DNA of 64,000 nucleotides from Marivirga sericea (GCF_900177665.1 NZ_FXAW01000001.1:620001-684000); one strand, 5' to 3'. Shown: positions 1-10,700, counted from the stretch's first letter. Notes: generated by a model not told the origin, from the sequence alone. Program-made: numbers and translations.

Positions 1-212
1 AACAATCTAATGATGAGGCTTCTTACTTTAGCTTTTATGATGTAACTGAAAAGCTTGCGGTTGTTGTAGGAACTTTTTCATATGGCTTTATTGAGCAATG
101 GACTGGAAGTATGCGTAATAGTACCATTGCATTAGGACTATTTTTTGCTGTAGGTATAGGCTTCCTCCTCATGATTAGAATTCCTTCAGCTTTAAATTAT
201 AAAAGATTTTAA
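1..212 (+). CDS. UMF1/Atg22-like MFS transporter, C-terminal fragment
   Basis: Only the last 69 codons of an open frame entering from the left edge are present, ending in TAA at 210-212. The peptide has the motif FYDVTEKLAVVVGT, then IEQWTGSMRNS, then a hydrophobic helix (ALGLFFAVGIGFLLMI). From memory this order matches the last two membrane helices of UMF1-family major-facilitator permeases, a group of inner-membrane transporters with no firmly known substrate. The stop codon directly abuts the stop codon of the convergent gene on the other strand (213-215), so there is no room for a separate terminator here. Family assignment is fairly sure; substrate cannot be inferred. Confidence 0.7.
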   Translation, partial: QSNDEASYFSFYDVTEKLAVVVGTFSYGFIEQWTGSMRNSTIALGLFFAVGIGFLLMIRIPSALNYKRF

Positions 213-1790
213 TCAGTCTGAGGCATTTTGCATTTTCTCTTCCATCATTTTTTCTTTTCTTCTCATTTCTTCCTGAGTAGCCTCAAGTTCTTCCATATTT
301 TGCCTTAATTCCTCTTCTTGTGCCCTCATTTCTTCGGCTTGCTGTTGCATTTGTTCTAATAGAACTCTTGTTTTCTCATTGTTTTGGGTTGTAGCGATGG
401 CTGATGCAACATATTCTCCTGCTTTTTCTAAGAATCGAACTTGATAATCTTCAAATTTTTTAAATGAAGCTAGCTCAATTAGAGCTTGTACTTTTTCATT
501 ATACAACATTGGAACTATTGCTAAGCAAGTAGGAGTGGAGTCTCCTAAGCCAGATCTTATGAAAGTATAATTCTGTGGAATTTCTGTTAGAAGCAGTGTT
601 TCTCTTTCTAAATAAGTTTGACCAACCAAGCCTTGCCCAATTTGCAGTTTCTTATCAACAAATTTACGTCTATCAAAAGCATATGCTGCTGAAAGTTCTA
701 GATGTTTTTCATTTTCATCTCCTTCGTCCTGAATGAGAATGAATAAACTTCCTTGTTGAGCATTTAAATATTGAGTTATATACTTGGTTGCTTCAAAGGT
801 AAGTTCTTTCGTGTCTTGCTCACTATTTCTGATGATTTCAGTTAGTTTTGATAGGCCTTCCGTGGACCAAATACGCTTCTTGTTTTCCATATCAGCCAGT
901 TGCATTTGTTTTTTCATTTCAATCAACTGGCCAGCAAGATTTTTATCGTTTAAGGTTCTGTTTTCATCTGTCATTCCTTCCCATTCAACATCAAACTCTC
1001 CAGAAGCAACCTTTCTAACATAATTTGCTGCTTTTTTTAGATTCTCAATTGAGCCATTTAGGATCTTAGCTGCGCCTCGAAAACGATTATCTCCGTCATT
1101 GAACAAATATTTTTTATTGTTTTCTCTTAAATTTATAAGTAAAGCTGTACGGTTTTTTTCGTCTTTTCTTAATTTAATTAGAATGAATATTAAAGTTGGT
1201 AGACCGATCAACAAAAGTAAAAGTTGGACAATGGTATTTTGAAAAATTGCTCTTTCGTATCTTTCTTGAGCTTTTTCCACTAGTTTTTCTTCAAATTCAT
1301 AAAGTCTGTTAGTAAATGCATCATTTATTGGCCAAAAGGTCCTTCCAAAGTCGTTTCGTAATATTGCTTTATAGGCATCTAGGTCATCATTTTTCAGGTG
1401 CTCCACCATTTCTTCATACATATCAGCATATTTTTTAAAACCTGCTTTCAACTTTGGATAATTAACGGGATCAGAATAGTCTTGAATTGCAAAAAGACTA
1501 TCCAATGTTTTGAAATTTTCTCGATTTTCCCTTCTTGCATTTGCTACACTCCAGAATAAAAATCCATCCTCTCTAATAAGGGCATAGCCTCTTCCACTAA
1601 TGTCCATTTGTCGGATATTAAGTAATGTATTTTCAGAGACTCTCATCACCATATCGGCTTGTTCTTGTGTCTCGAGAGCATCACTCATTACTTTTTGATT
1701 GTAAAAGGAAAGCGTAACACTTAATAGTATGAGCGCAGAAACTGCATATATAGCGATGGATATCAAGTGCTTATTTAAAAATCTCCTCAT
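213..1790 (-). CDS. Membrane-bound sensor with CHASE3-like extracytoplasmic domain and GAF domain
   Basis: The 525-residue protein has a membrane helix at about residues 9-30, an extracytoplasmic helical region to about 182 that resembles CHASE3 (NIRQMDISGRGYALIREDGF), and a second helix at about 184-206. A HAMP-like helical segment follows (about 240-300), then a GAF domain at about 310-470 with the motif GQGLVGQTYLERE. The protein ends in a Glu-rich coiled coil (QQQAEEMRAQEEELRQNMEE and on). No histidine kinase, GGDEF, cyclase or methyl-accepting domain follows, so the output is unknown; it may act through a partner. It is transcribed alone, divergent from the amidohydrolase genes across a 244-bp gap. 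Domain calls come from motif reading, not from a profile search. Confidence 0.65.
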   Translation of the reverse strand: MRRFLNKHLISIAIYAVSALILLSVTLSFYNQKVMSDALETQEQADMVMRVSENTLLNIRQMDISGRGYALIREDGFLFWSVANARRENRENFKTLDSLFAIQDYSDPVNYPKLKAGFKKYADMYEEMVEHLKNDDLDAYKAILRNDFGRTFWPINDAFTNRLYEFEEKLVEKAQERYERAIFQNTIVQLLLLLIGLPTLIFILIKLRKDEKNRTALLINLRENNKKYLFNDGDNRFRGAAKILNGSIENLKKAANYVRKVASGEFDVEWEGMTDENRTLNDKNLAGQLIEMKKQMQLADMENKKRIWSTEGLSKLTEIIRNSEQDTKELTFEATKYITQYLNAQQGSLFILIQDEGDENEKHLELSAAYAFDRRKFVDKKLQIGQGLVGQTYLERETLLLTEIPQNYTFIRSGLGDSTPTCLAIVPMLYNEKVQALIELASFKKFEDYQVRFLEKAGEYVASAIATTQNNEKTRVLLEQMQQQAEEMRAQEEELRQNMEELEATQEEMRRKEKMMEEKMQNASD

Positions 1791-2034
1791 AATTCCGTAA
1801 AAATTTATACTATTATCTACTTTAAATTAGGATATAATTCCTTTAAAACAAAGTGCCGTTTAATTTATAAATGAAATGGAAATGTGGTTTTGGGATAGTT
1901 TCATCACATAAAGGAGATTGTATGTTTGAAATCCGTTGGTAATCAAAAAGTACCAATAAAATAATAGATGAAGTAATGCTTATTTAATTATATAAAAAGT
2001 ACTATTTTCAGTCATTAAACTAAAACTATATATA

Positions 2035-5000
2035 ATGATGAGAAAATTACTTTTAGCGTGCTTAAGCTTGTGGTTTTTTTCTTCCCATGCACAAGATACT
2101 TTTACAGTAAATGGTGTAAAGGATGAAAGACCAGGTTTGCATGCTTTTATTAACGCTACACTGCATGTTGACTATCAAACGACAATAGAAAATGCGGTTT
2201 TGGTAATTCAAAAGGGCGAGGTAGTGGCTTCTGGTAAAGGTGTAAAAGTTCCAAAGGGGGCTATTGTTCATAACCTAGATGGAAAGCATATTTATCCTTC
2301 TTTTATTGAGTTATCCAGCAACATCGGTATACCCAAAGCGGATAGGAATGGGAGTTCAGGCCCTCAGTTGGGCCCTGTAAAAGATGGTGCATATAATGCC
2401 AATGATGCTATTAAAGCATACTTCAAAGCGCATGAAGCTTTCGAAGCAAATGATTCAGATGCAGATAAAATGCGTAAAGCCGGATTTGGTGTTGTGTTAA
2501 CGCACAATCAAGATGGTTTAGTAAGAGGAACTGGAACTGTAGTATCTTTACATAATGGACCTGAAAATGAAATTATACTGAAGGAGAGTGCTTCACAGCA
2601 TTTTTCGTTTGAAAAAGGAAGTTCAACTCAAGACAATCCTTCTTCATTGATGGGGGCTATTGCTTTGATAAAACAAACTTATTTAGATGCACAATGGTAT
2701 AAAAACCAAAACGAAATGGTGGATATTTCATTGGATGCCTTTAATAAGAATAGCATCTATCCTCAATTTTTTGATGCTGATGGTGATAAATTATATGTAT
2801 TACGAGCAGATCGTTTAGGAGATGAGTTTGGAGTTCAATATATCATAAAGGGAAACGGAGATGAATATCAACGATTGGAAGAGATTAAGGCCACTAATGC
2901 TCAATTAATTTTACCAGTTAATTATCCTGAGGCATATGATGTGGAAGATCCATTTGATGCTTTAAATGTTAGTCTTGAAGAGATGAAGCATTGGGAAATG
3001 GCTCCTGAAAATTTAAAATTACTGACCGAAAATGGAATTACGTACTCGATTACTTCTGATGGGTTAAAGGATGCCTCGAAGCTTCCTGCAATGCTTTCGC
3101 AGTCTGTAGAGTTGGGCTTAGCAGAGGAGCAAGCTTTGAAAGCATTAACCTATAATCCAGCGCAGTTCATTAAAATGGGTGATAAGTTAGGTGCTTTGAC
3201 GACAGGTAAATATGCTAATTTCATCATTACAGATGGTAGTCCAGTTAGGAAGGACACCAAGATTTATGAAAACTGGGTTCAAGGCAATCCCTATAAGTTT
3301 CATGACTATACTTTGCCAGAATTGGCAGGGAATTACAAATTAACTGTTGGTAGTGAGGATTACCAGATGGAAGTAAAAGGAGAGTCTGGTAAAGAGAAAT
3401 TTAAAATTGTGGTAAATGATTCTACCTCTTATGATGTAGCGAGCGAGATTTCTAAGCAATTAATTAGCTTATCTTTTACAGATGAAAGTAAAGATGAAGC
3501 CGGAAAAATAAGATTATCAGGATGGTTGAAAAAAGAAGGGCTTAGTGGAAATGCTAGGATGCCTGATGGCAGCTGGGCCAAATGGAGCGCTACATTAGAA
3601 GATGAGGATACGTCTGTAGATGCAGAGGAGAAAGAAGAAAAAGAGGATGAATCAAAAGCAAGTGAGATGGGGTCTTTAATTTTTCCTTTTGTAGCGCACG
3701 GCAATAGTAAAAAACCATTGGAAGAGACAATTCTTATTAAAAATGCAACAGTCTGGACTAATGAAGCTGAAGGAATTTTAGAAAGTACGGATGTACTACT
3801 GGAAAATGGGAAAATTGCAAAAATTGGAAAAAATATCACCTCCTCAGGGGCACGTGAAATTGATGGAACCGGTAAGCATTTAACTCCGGGGATAATCGAT
3901 GAGCATTCTCATATTGCCATTAGTAGAGGCGTAAATGAAGGTTCTGAGGCTGTAACCGCTGAAGTGAATATTGAAGATGTAGTAGATTCTGAAGATATTA
4001 ATATTTATAGACAACTTTCGGGTGGAGTAGTAGCTTCTCAATTACTACATGGTTCTGCTAATCCGATCGGTGGCCGATCTGCTATTGTCAAATTAAAGTG
4101 GGGGTACAGTCCAGAGGAGATGAAAATTTCTTGGGCTGATAAATTTATCAAGTTTGCTTTAGGTGAAAACGTGAAACAATCTAACTGGGGTGAAAGGAAT
4201 ACCGTGAGATTTCCACAAACTAGAATGGGAGTAGAGCAGGTATTTGAAGATGCTTTCACTAGAGCAAGAGAATATGAAGAAGAGTGGGAGGCTTATAACA
4301 GCTTGTCAAAAAGAGATAAAGTAAATGCAACTGCTCCAAGAAAGGATTTAGAGTTGGAAACTTTAGTTGAGATTTTGAATAGTGATAGATTTATTTCTTG
4401 TCATTCTTATGTTCAGTCCGAAATCAACATGTTAATGAAAGTGGCTGAACGCTATGGTTTTAGGATTAATACTTTTACTCATATTTTGGAGGGCTACAAA
4501 TTAGCTGATAAAATGAAAGAGCACGGTGTAGGAGGTTCTACTTTTTCAGATTGGTGGGCTTACAAATTTGAAGTAAACGATGCCATTCCCTATAATGCTG
4601 CATTGATGCACGGAGAGGGAGTGGTTACGGCCATTAATTCAGATGATGCAGAGATGGGAAGAAGATTAAATCAGGAAGCTGGGAAGACTATGAAATACGG
4701 GGGAGTACCTGTTGAAGAGGCTTTAAAAATGGTGACTTTAAATCCTGCGAAGCTATTGCATTTAGAGGATCGTATGGGAAGTATAAAAGTGGGGAAAGAT
4801 GCTGATGTAGTGCTTTGGAGCCATGAACCTCTATCAATTTACGCGAAGGCCGAAAAGACAATTATTGAAGGTGCTGTATTTTTCGACAGAGATAATCAGA
4901 TTGAAAAATTAGATGCTATTCAAGCAGAAAGAGCTCGCTTAGTGGCTAAAATGCAAGGTGAGAAATCAAATGGTAAATCTACTCAAAAAGCGAAACCAAA

Positions 5001-5058
5001 ATCGCAGATCATTTACCATTGTGAAACAGAAATTCAAAATTATTCATCTTTAAAATAA
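2035..5058 (+). CDS. Exported double-domain amidohydrolase (one domain degenerate)
   Basis: The 1007-residue protein starts with a signal peptide (LLLACLSLWFFSSHAQ) and contains two amidohydrolase modules of the imidazolonepropionase-like type. The N-terminal module (about 20-430) keeps the family's closing pattern (LTYNPAQFIKMGDKLGAL) but has lost the first metal motif: where PG-[LF]-[IV]-D-x-H-x-H is expected it reads PSFIELSSN. An acidic linker near 522-546 joins it to a second module (about 570-950) with an intact set of likely metal ligands: H624 and H626 (DEHSH), H790, H816 and D870 (INSDD). The substrate is unknown; the family includes hydrolases of cyclic amides, dipeptides and related compounds. 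Only 6 bp separate it from the next, related gene, so the two are probably one operon. A Lys-rich tail ends the protein. Confidence 0.8.
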   Translation: MMRKLLLACLSLWFFSSHAQDTFTVNGVKDERPGLHAFINATLHVDYQTTIENAVLVIQKGEVVASGKGVKVPKGAIVHNLDGKHIYPSFIELSSNIGIPKADRNGSSGPQLGPVKDGAYNANDAIKAYFKAHEAFEANDSDADKMRKAGFGVVLTHNQDGLVRGTGTVVSLHNGPENEIILKESASQHFSFEKGSSTQDNPSSLMGAIALIKQTYLDAQWYKNQNEMVDISLDAFNKNSIYPQFFDADGDKLYVLRADRLGDEFGVQYIIKGNGDEYQRLEEIKATNAQLILPVNYPEAYDVEDPFDALNVSLEEMKHWEMAPENLKLLTENGITYSITSDGLKDASKLPAMLSQSVELGLAEEQALKALTYNPAQFIKMGDKLGALTTGKYANFIITDGSPVRKDTKIYENWVQGNPYKFHDYTLPELAGNYKLTVGSEDYQMEVKGESGKEKFKIVVNDSTSYDVASEISKQLISLSFTDESKDEAGKIRLSGWLKKEGLSGNARMPDGSWAKWSATLEDEDTSVDAEEKEEKEDESKASEMGSLIFPFVAHGNSKKPLEETILIKNATVWTNEAEGILESTDVLLENGKIAKIGKNITSSGAREIDGTGKHLTPGIIDEHSHIAISRGVNEGSEAVTAEVNIEDVVDSEDINIYRQLSGGVVASQLLHGSANPIGGRSAIVKLKWGYSPEEMKISWADKFIKFALGENVKQSNWGERNTVRFPQTRMGVEQVFEDAFTRAREYEEEWEAYNSLSKRDKVNATAPRKDLELETLVEILNSDRFISCHSYVQSEINMLMKVAERYGFRINTFTHILEGYKLADKMKEHGVGGSTFSDWWAYKFEVNDAIPYNAALMHGEGVVTAINSDDAEMGRRLNQEAGKTMKYGGVPVEEALKMVTLNPAKLLHLEDRMGSIKVGKDADVVLWSHEPLSIYAKAEKTIIEGAVFFDRDNQIEKLDAIQAERARLVAKMQGEKSNGKSTQKAKPKSQIIYHCETEIQNYSSLK

Positions 5059-5064
5059 GCTGAA

Positions 5065-6369
5065 ATGAAGTTATTTAAATGTATAGGAATATTAATACTG
5101 AGTGTCTTAAGCTTTTTTGCTAAGGCTCAGGTCCCTGCTCCTGGAGAAGTGCAGTCAAAGCCTATTGCTATTATGAATGCATATGCACATCTTGGAAATG
5201 GTGAGGTAATCGAAAATTCGGTCATCACCTTTGAAAATGGAATAATCACTAATGTTGCAGATGCAACTGTTATACGCTTAGATCTGTCAAATTTTAGAGT
5301 GATAAAAGCAGAAGGCATGCATGTGTATCCCGGATTGATTGCTAGTAATACGATTATTGGCTTGGAGGAGATAGCTGCGGTAAGGGCTACAAGAGATCAA
5401 GATGAGACGGGTGATTTTAATCCAAATGTGCGTGCTTTAATTGCATACAATACTGATTCTGAGATTATTCCCACAACTCGTTTTAATGGGGTATTATATG
5501 CTCAGACAACTCCAAGAGGTGGCAGAATTTCAGGAAGCAGTTCTATTATGAATTTGGATGCTTGGAATTGGGAAGATGCTGTATTGAAAAATGATGAAGG
5601 AATTCATTTAAACTGGCCCTCAAGATTAAGATATCCTAGATGGTGGTTAGGAGAAACGGAATGGAGAGAAAATGAGGATTATGATAAACAATATGAAGAA
5701 GTACAAATTTTCTTTAAGGATGCGGCCTCATACTTTGAAATACAGAATCCCGAAACTACAAATTTGAAGTTAGAAGCAATGAAAGGGCTGTTTGACGGTT
5801 CCAAAAGTCTTTATATTCATACGGACAGAGCCAAAGAAATCGTTCAGTCGATTCAATTTGCTCTGGAAATGGGTATTGAGCAAGTAGTTCTAGTAGGAGG
5901 AGATGAAGCCTATTATGTGAAGGATTTCTTGAAAGAGAATGAGATTGCAGTGATTTTGGAAGAAACTTTAAGATTACCTAGCAGAACTGCTGATCCTGTA
6001 GATTTACCGTGCCAATTACCAAATCTTTTGCACCAAGCGGGTATTAAAGTAGCTATAGGACAATGGGGAGAAGTAATGCAAGTTAGGAATTTGCCATTCA
6101 GCGTAGGGACTGCTGCAGCTTATGGTTTAGGAAAGGAAGAGGCTTTAAAAATGGTGACTTTAAATCCCGCTCAAATCATGGGTGTTGATGATAAAATCGG
6201 TAGCTTAGAGAAGGGGAAGATAGCCTCTCTGGTAGTATCAAAAGGAGACATTTTAGATATGGAAGGTAATAAACCGGAATATGTTTTTATTGAGGGTAGA
6301 CAAGTCACTTTAGAAGCTCATCAGCAAAGGCTATATAAGAAGTTTAAAGATAAATTTGATCAAGAGTAG
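5065..6369 (+). CDS. Exported amidohydrolase-like protein lacking the HxH metal motif
   Basis: The 434-residue protein begins with a signal peptide (IGILILSVLSFFAKAQ) and has the beta-sandwich start and the C-terminal motif of the amidohydrolase superfamily (LKMVTLNPAQIMGVDDKIGS). At the first metal site the sequence is PGLIASNTI, so the expected Asp-x-His-x-His is Ala93, Asn95 and Ile97. No obvious replacement His pair was seen. It is likely a non-catalytic paralogue of the upstream gene's degenerate N-terminal half and may serve as a structural partner; that is inference. It lies 6 bp after the upstream gene, and a hairpin terminator follows at 6450-6479. TAG is its stop codon. Confidence 0.75.
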   Translation: MKLFKCIGILILSVLSFFAKAQVPAPGEVQSKPIAIMNAYAHLGNGEVIENSVITFENGIITNVADATVIRLDLSNFRVIKAEGMHVYPGLIASNTIIGLEEIAAVRATRDQDETGDFNPNVRALIAYNTDSEIIPTTRFNGVLYAQTTPRGGRISGSSSIMNLDAWNWEDAVLKNDEGIHLNWPSRLRYPRWWLGETEWRENEDYDKQYEEVQIFFKDAASYFEIQNPETTNLKLEAMKGLFDGSKSLYIHTDRAKEIVQSIQFALEMGIEQVVLVGGDEAYYVKDFLKENEIAVILEETLRLPSRTADPVDLPCQLPNLLHQAGIKVAIGQWGEVMQVRNLPFSVGTAAAYGLGKEEALKMVTLNPAQIMGVDDKIGSLEKGKIASLVVSKGDILDMEGNKPEYVFIEGRQVTLEAHQQRLYKKFKDKFDQE

Positions 6370-6449
6370 TTCGTAAAAATTAAATATTGATTAGTATATA
6401 GGAAACTCAATGATTATATAAAGAATTTAGATTATGAATTAAAAACAAG

Positions 6450-6479
6450 AAAACCGGCTCATGGCCGGTTTTTCTTTTA
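6450..6479 (+). terminator. Rho-independent terminator after the amidohydrolase pair
   Basis: Nine-base-pair stem AAAACCGGC/GCCGGTTTT (6450-6458 with 6464-6472), a five-base loop TCATG and a T-rich run to 6479. It overlaps the stop codon of the convergent thioredoxin gene, and A-rich sequence on its left side means it may also work for the minus strand. Confidence 0.85.
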
Positions 6480-6806
6480 TTGTAATTCGTGACTTTCTTG
6501 GATATTGTCGATTAATGCTTGAACGGCATTTCTATCAGCGCTAGAAATTTTTTCCTTCAGTTCACCTTTCTCGTAACTTGCAAAAAAAGGTAGACTGTAG
6601 ACACCTGCAGACAGTCTAGCTTTTGGATTGTCTGGAGCATTGATTTCTAGGAATTTCACAGTTTCATCGGCACCTTCTGCCATTTTTTTGAATTGGGGCT
6701 CAAAAGCCTTGCACACTCCACACCAGTCTGCATAGAATTTCACTATGACTTTTTCATTTCCTTTCAGATATTCATCTAAATTGATATCAGTAACTTTTTC
6801 TATCAT
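6477..6806 (-). CDS. Thioredoxin-family protein (WCGVC active site)
   Basis: The 109-residue protein is a single thioredoxin fold with no signal peptide, so it is cytoplasmic. The redox centre is Trp28-Cys29-Gly30-Val31-Cys32-Lys33, in the usual context VKFYADWCGVCKAF, and the cis-proline loop is YSLPFFASY near residue 74. Val in place of the classical Pro between the cysteines should make the disulfide more oxidising than that of a standard thioredoxin (general knowledge of CxxC chemistry). It is a one-gene unit. The family is clear; whether it is a general reductant or has a special client is not. Confidence 0.88.
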   Translation of the reverse strand: MIEKVTDINLDEYLKGNEKVIVKFYADWCGVCKAFEPQFKKMAEGADETVKFLEINAPDNPKARLSAGVYSLPFFASYEKGELKEKISSADRNAVQALIDNIQESHELQ

Positions 6807-7061
6807 GATTAAAAAATTTGTTCATGAAAGAGACATCTTTGATCAGCTAATGTTTAAACAAAATGCTTCTAGGAAGTCTACCAGATGTAAGTTTTAATTA
6901 TAATTGATTTTATATAGCGCTTCAGTTCTAAGAATGTTAAATTATCCTTAGAATATATAGTAATAAAATCCTTTTAGTGCTCAATGCTACTGTATTTCAA
7001 AATGTAAGTTATTAAAGATACTTTCTTGGCAATTTAGTATCTGTAGATAGTTGAAGTAGAT

Positions 7062-7745
7062 TTATCTTTTATTTAAGACCTCAAATAATTCTTGTAAATC
7101 CTGAACCATATAATTAGCCGCCTGCAAGAGAGGGTAATATACTTGGGTAGGCCGTTCAATAAATGCTGTTTGCATGCCAACGGCTTTGCCCCCAGCTAAA
7201 TCCCATGGGTGAGCGGCAATCAACATGGCATCTTTGGCTTTAATGTTAAGTTCGGACAATACATATTCGTAGGCTTTTGCTTGAGGCTTATAGCTCTGAA
7301 CTTCTTCTACACTGAATAATCTTTCGAAATATTCAGAAATTTGAGCATAATCCATTTGTTTTTTAACGGTATCAGTCGATCCGTTGGTCAGTGCCACAAT
7401 TCGGAAATTATTTGACTCGAACTTAGCTAGGGCATTCTTCACATCAGGGTGGGGCGGCAGTTGGGTAATCAAGCTGATTGTTGAAGCGATACTATCGTCA
7501 GATATATGTTTTCCTAATTTCTCCGCAGTCATACGTAATGTTGCTTTCCCGATCTCTGCAAAGCTATGATGCTGACTGGTAATAGATTCAACCATAGCAT
7601 ACTGCAAAAGTGTAGAAAACCAGATTTTAAATGCATGCTGATCTTGGAAACTGTTTTGAATTGCTTGTTGTAGTTTTTGAAGATCAAGAAGCGTTTCATT
7701 AACATCAAATACTAATAGCTTTGGTTGATTCAGGGATTGCTGCAT
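7062..7745 (-). CDS. HAD-superfamily hydrolase, haloacid dehalogenase type II
   Basis: The 227-residue protein shows the HAD motifs in order: motif I LLVFDVNETL with the likely nucleophile Asp14, motif II ALTNGS, the conserved lysine in the YKPQAKAYEYV segment and the acidic motif in AAHPWDLAGGKAVGM. The DVNETL and AAHPWD signatures point to the 2-haloacid dehalogenase subgroup, which replaces the halogen of 2-haloalkanoates with hydroxyl. Many members of this subgroup act on other substrates, so the reaction is unproven. The start lies only 22 bp downstream of the stop of the hybrid kinase, so the two genes are probably co-transcribed. A 255-bp AT-rich gap with no recognised element lies on its downstream side. 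Confidence 0.78.
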   Translation of the reverse strand: MQQSLNQPKLLVFDVNETLLDLQKLQQAIQNSFQDQHAFKIWFSTLLQYAMVESITSQHHSFAEIGKATLRMTAEKLGKHISDDSIASTISLITQLPPHPDVKNALAKFESNNFRIVALTNGSTDTVKKQMDYAQISEYFERLFSVEEVQSYKPQAKAYEYVLSELNIKAKDAMLIAAHPWDLAGGKAVGMQTAFIERPTQVYYPLLQAANYMVQDLQELFEVLNKR

Positions 7746-7767
7746 GAATTCTCAAATAAAATGTGCG

Positions 7768-10700
7768 TCATAACTCTTTTTCAAGGATCAGTATTAGCTT
7801 CCGCAGTTCAGGAATAATTTTAGCTTTCATATATTGACTAACCTTTTTATTATAAAAACTGGGTCTTTCGAATTGATCGATTAGCAGTCCTAAATTTTCA
7901 AAGCAGGCAGCTAAAGCAGTTCCTTTTAATTTATGTAATACGGTTCTTAGCGCATGGATATTTTCAGTTTCAATCGTCTCGTTAATTTGCCTTTCAAAAG
8001 TCTTCATGTTTTCTTTCGCTAACTCTATAAAATTGATGTAATGCGCATCATTATGATTCAATCTTTGCATCAGGTCTATTTTATTGAAAGATTTCAAGTT
8101 CTGTTTGGTCCCTGATGTTGCACTTGCCTTCTGCTTAATTTTCCCTTCAAGTTTAAGCTTTTCAAGCATTTTTAGTAGGTCTCCTTGAATAAGCGGCTTT
8201 TCAAGGAAATCATCGATACCAACATCTAAGGCTTTCTCCTTTTCGTCTTTCATAACACCGGCAGACAATGCAATTATAGGAATGCGGTTTTCAGGTTTTT
8301 CAAATGCTCTTATGATCTCAGTGGCTTCAACCCCACTCATTACGGGCATTTGTATATCCATCAGAATTAAATCGGGATTGAGCTCTTTGAATTTTTTTAC
8401 TGCCAGCTCTCCATTTTCCGCATGGATTAATTCGCAATCTGGTAATACATTTTCCAAGATTCGAGTTATGAGAAATCTATTTACATCATTATCTTCTGCA
8501 ACTAGTATTTTGCTAAGTTGAACGGATTCATTAATTGAACCATTTTGATCATTTTTAACCAATAGTTGACTTGTATTTTTAATACCTTTATCGATTCTAT
8601 TAATAGTTTCAATCAGCTCACTGTTCACAACAGGCTTAGATACTTTGTAAATGTTCTCATTGTCAGCATGGGAGGTATGGAAAAACTCGCTATCGATGTG
8701 CTTATGAAGTATTATAACTGGAGTTGAGTCAATCAAATTCTTTTGTTGCAGTAAATCTAGTAACTCGATACCATTGATACTAGACATTACCTCATCAATC
8801 AAAATAAGATCAAAGTCATTTCTTTCATTCATTATTTTATGTGCTTCGATCGCTGAATTTTTTATAACTACTTTCAATCCGAAAATCGTTAAAAAGTCTT
8901 TTAGAGAATTTAGCATTATCGGATTGTCATCCACAATCAGGACATGGCGTAGTCTTTCAAATGAGATTTTATCAGTCCATCTTTCCTCATTAATTTCATT
9001 TGGCTTTAAATCAATAGTAAAATTGAAATTACTCCCTTGATTAATCGAACTATCTAATTTCAACTGGCTGCCCATCATTTTCAACAATTTATTAGAGATG
9101 GTTAATCCTAATCCAGAGCCCCCAAACTTTCTAGTTGTAGATACATCTGCTTGTTCAAATGCGCTAAAAATATTTTTTTGCTGTTTTTTAGATATGCCAA
9201 TGCCTGTATCGATTACTTCAAAACATACTTTATTTGTTTTTTCAACTGTACTGACCCTTAATACTATAGTTCCTTTTTCAGTAAATTTGACCGCATTCCC
9301 TAATAAATTAATTAAAATCTGTCTTAATCTTAGTTCATCAGCTTGAAAATATTGAGGAACATTATTTTGAAAGTCTATCACTAATTCTAAATCTTTTTGA
9401 GAGGTTTGATAGGTGATAAAATTAGCTGCAGATTCAACGAGTTTAATTGCATCAACTTCTTCCTTCTGAAGTTTTAATTTTCCCGCTTCAATTTTAGAAA
9501 AATCAAGGATATCATTAATGATCCCAAGCAGAGAGTGAGCTGAATTATAAATATGCTGAGTATAGTCGGTTTGTAAAACATTCAAGTTGGTTTTCCTAAG
9601 TAAATCTGAAAAGCCAATCACACCATTCAGAGGAGTCCTTATTTCATGACTCATATTAGCTAAAAAGGTTGACTTCGCTTGGTTAGCAGATTCAGCTGCT
9701 TGTTTAGCTTCCAGTAGCTGTTTTTCGGCCTTAAATCGATCCGTTATATCATTAAAAGTCACCAAAGCCCAATGTTTATCCTTTGCATCTATTATTTTAA
9801 TATTTGCTTCGATCCATATTTTATAGTTAGTTTCCTGATTTACTAATTGAACTCGTATATCACTAAATGATTGCTTTTCTTTCAATGCAACATGTACAGG
9901 GTGTTCAGTCCTTTCTATTATTTTGCCATCAATATCCAGTAAATTTAGAACACTTGGCATAAGGTGAGTTCCCAATATGTCTTTTTTGGAAAGTTTTACT
10001 ATTTCTTGCGTGCTGTCATTAATCGATTGAATTATTCCATGTTCATCATAAAATAATAGGGCCTCCTGCATGGAACTAAAAATATTTTGCAGTTGCTGTT
10101 CACTTTCTTTGACTTTCAGTTCTGTATTTTTTTTGTGTGTTATATCCGAAAGCGTGCCGAACCAATACCAATGACCATCCAAATCCTTATTGGGTTGTGA
10201 TGTAGCCTTGACCCATTTAGTTTGTCCCTGGGCAATAATTCTAAATTCTAAATTGAAATATTGATAATTTTCTAATGCATAATTATTGGCTTTTATAAAG
10301 TATTCTAAATCATTAGGATGCACCACCTCATTGGCAAAATCATTGGTGTCAATATCTCGATCTCCTATACCAATTATTTTTTTGAAAGGAGGGCTCATGT
10401 AGTTTAAGTCACCATTTCTATTCAATTTGTACACTCCAATAGGAATATTTTCAACTAATTCATTGTACTGCTTTGTTTTTTCATTTAATTTAAGTTCATT
10501 TATTTTCTGGTCATCTATATTTTGTATAGTTCCATATAGTCTTTGAAGCTGTCCATTACTGCTTTCTGGGATTCCAATTATTCTCACCCAAAATTTCTTT
10601 CCTTTTCCAGAGTATAACTGCAGTTCTGTTTCAAATTTTTCGTTGAGTTCAGAGCTTTTTTCAATCTGCGCCTTTAAATGGAGCTCTTTGCTTTTATCGA

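Noticed and set aside
1791-2034. Promoter at TATGTTTG (1921-1928) before the amidohydrolase genes
   Set aside because: It fits the -7 pattern, but the nearest TTTG is 28 bases away rather than about 19, and it is over 100 bp from the start, so I did not list it.
3429-3839. Minus-strand open frame of 136 codons inside the amidohydrolase gene
   Set aside because: It is a shadow of the acidic linker region: serine- and phenylalanine-rich, no family, and fully inside a well-supported gene.
6926-6953. Inverted repeat TTCTAAG/CTTAGAA in the thioredoxin-HAD gap
   Set aside because: Seven pairs with a 14-base loop in AT-rich DNA are expected by chance, and no T-run follows.
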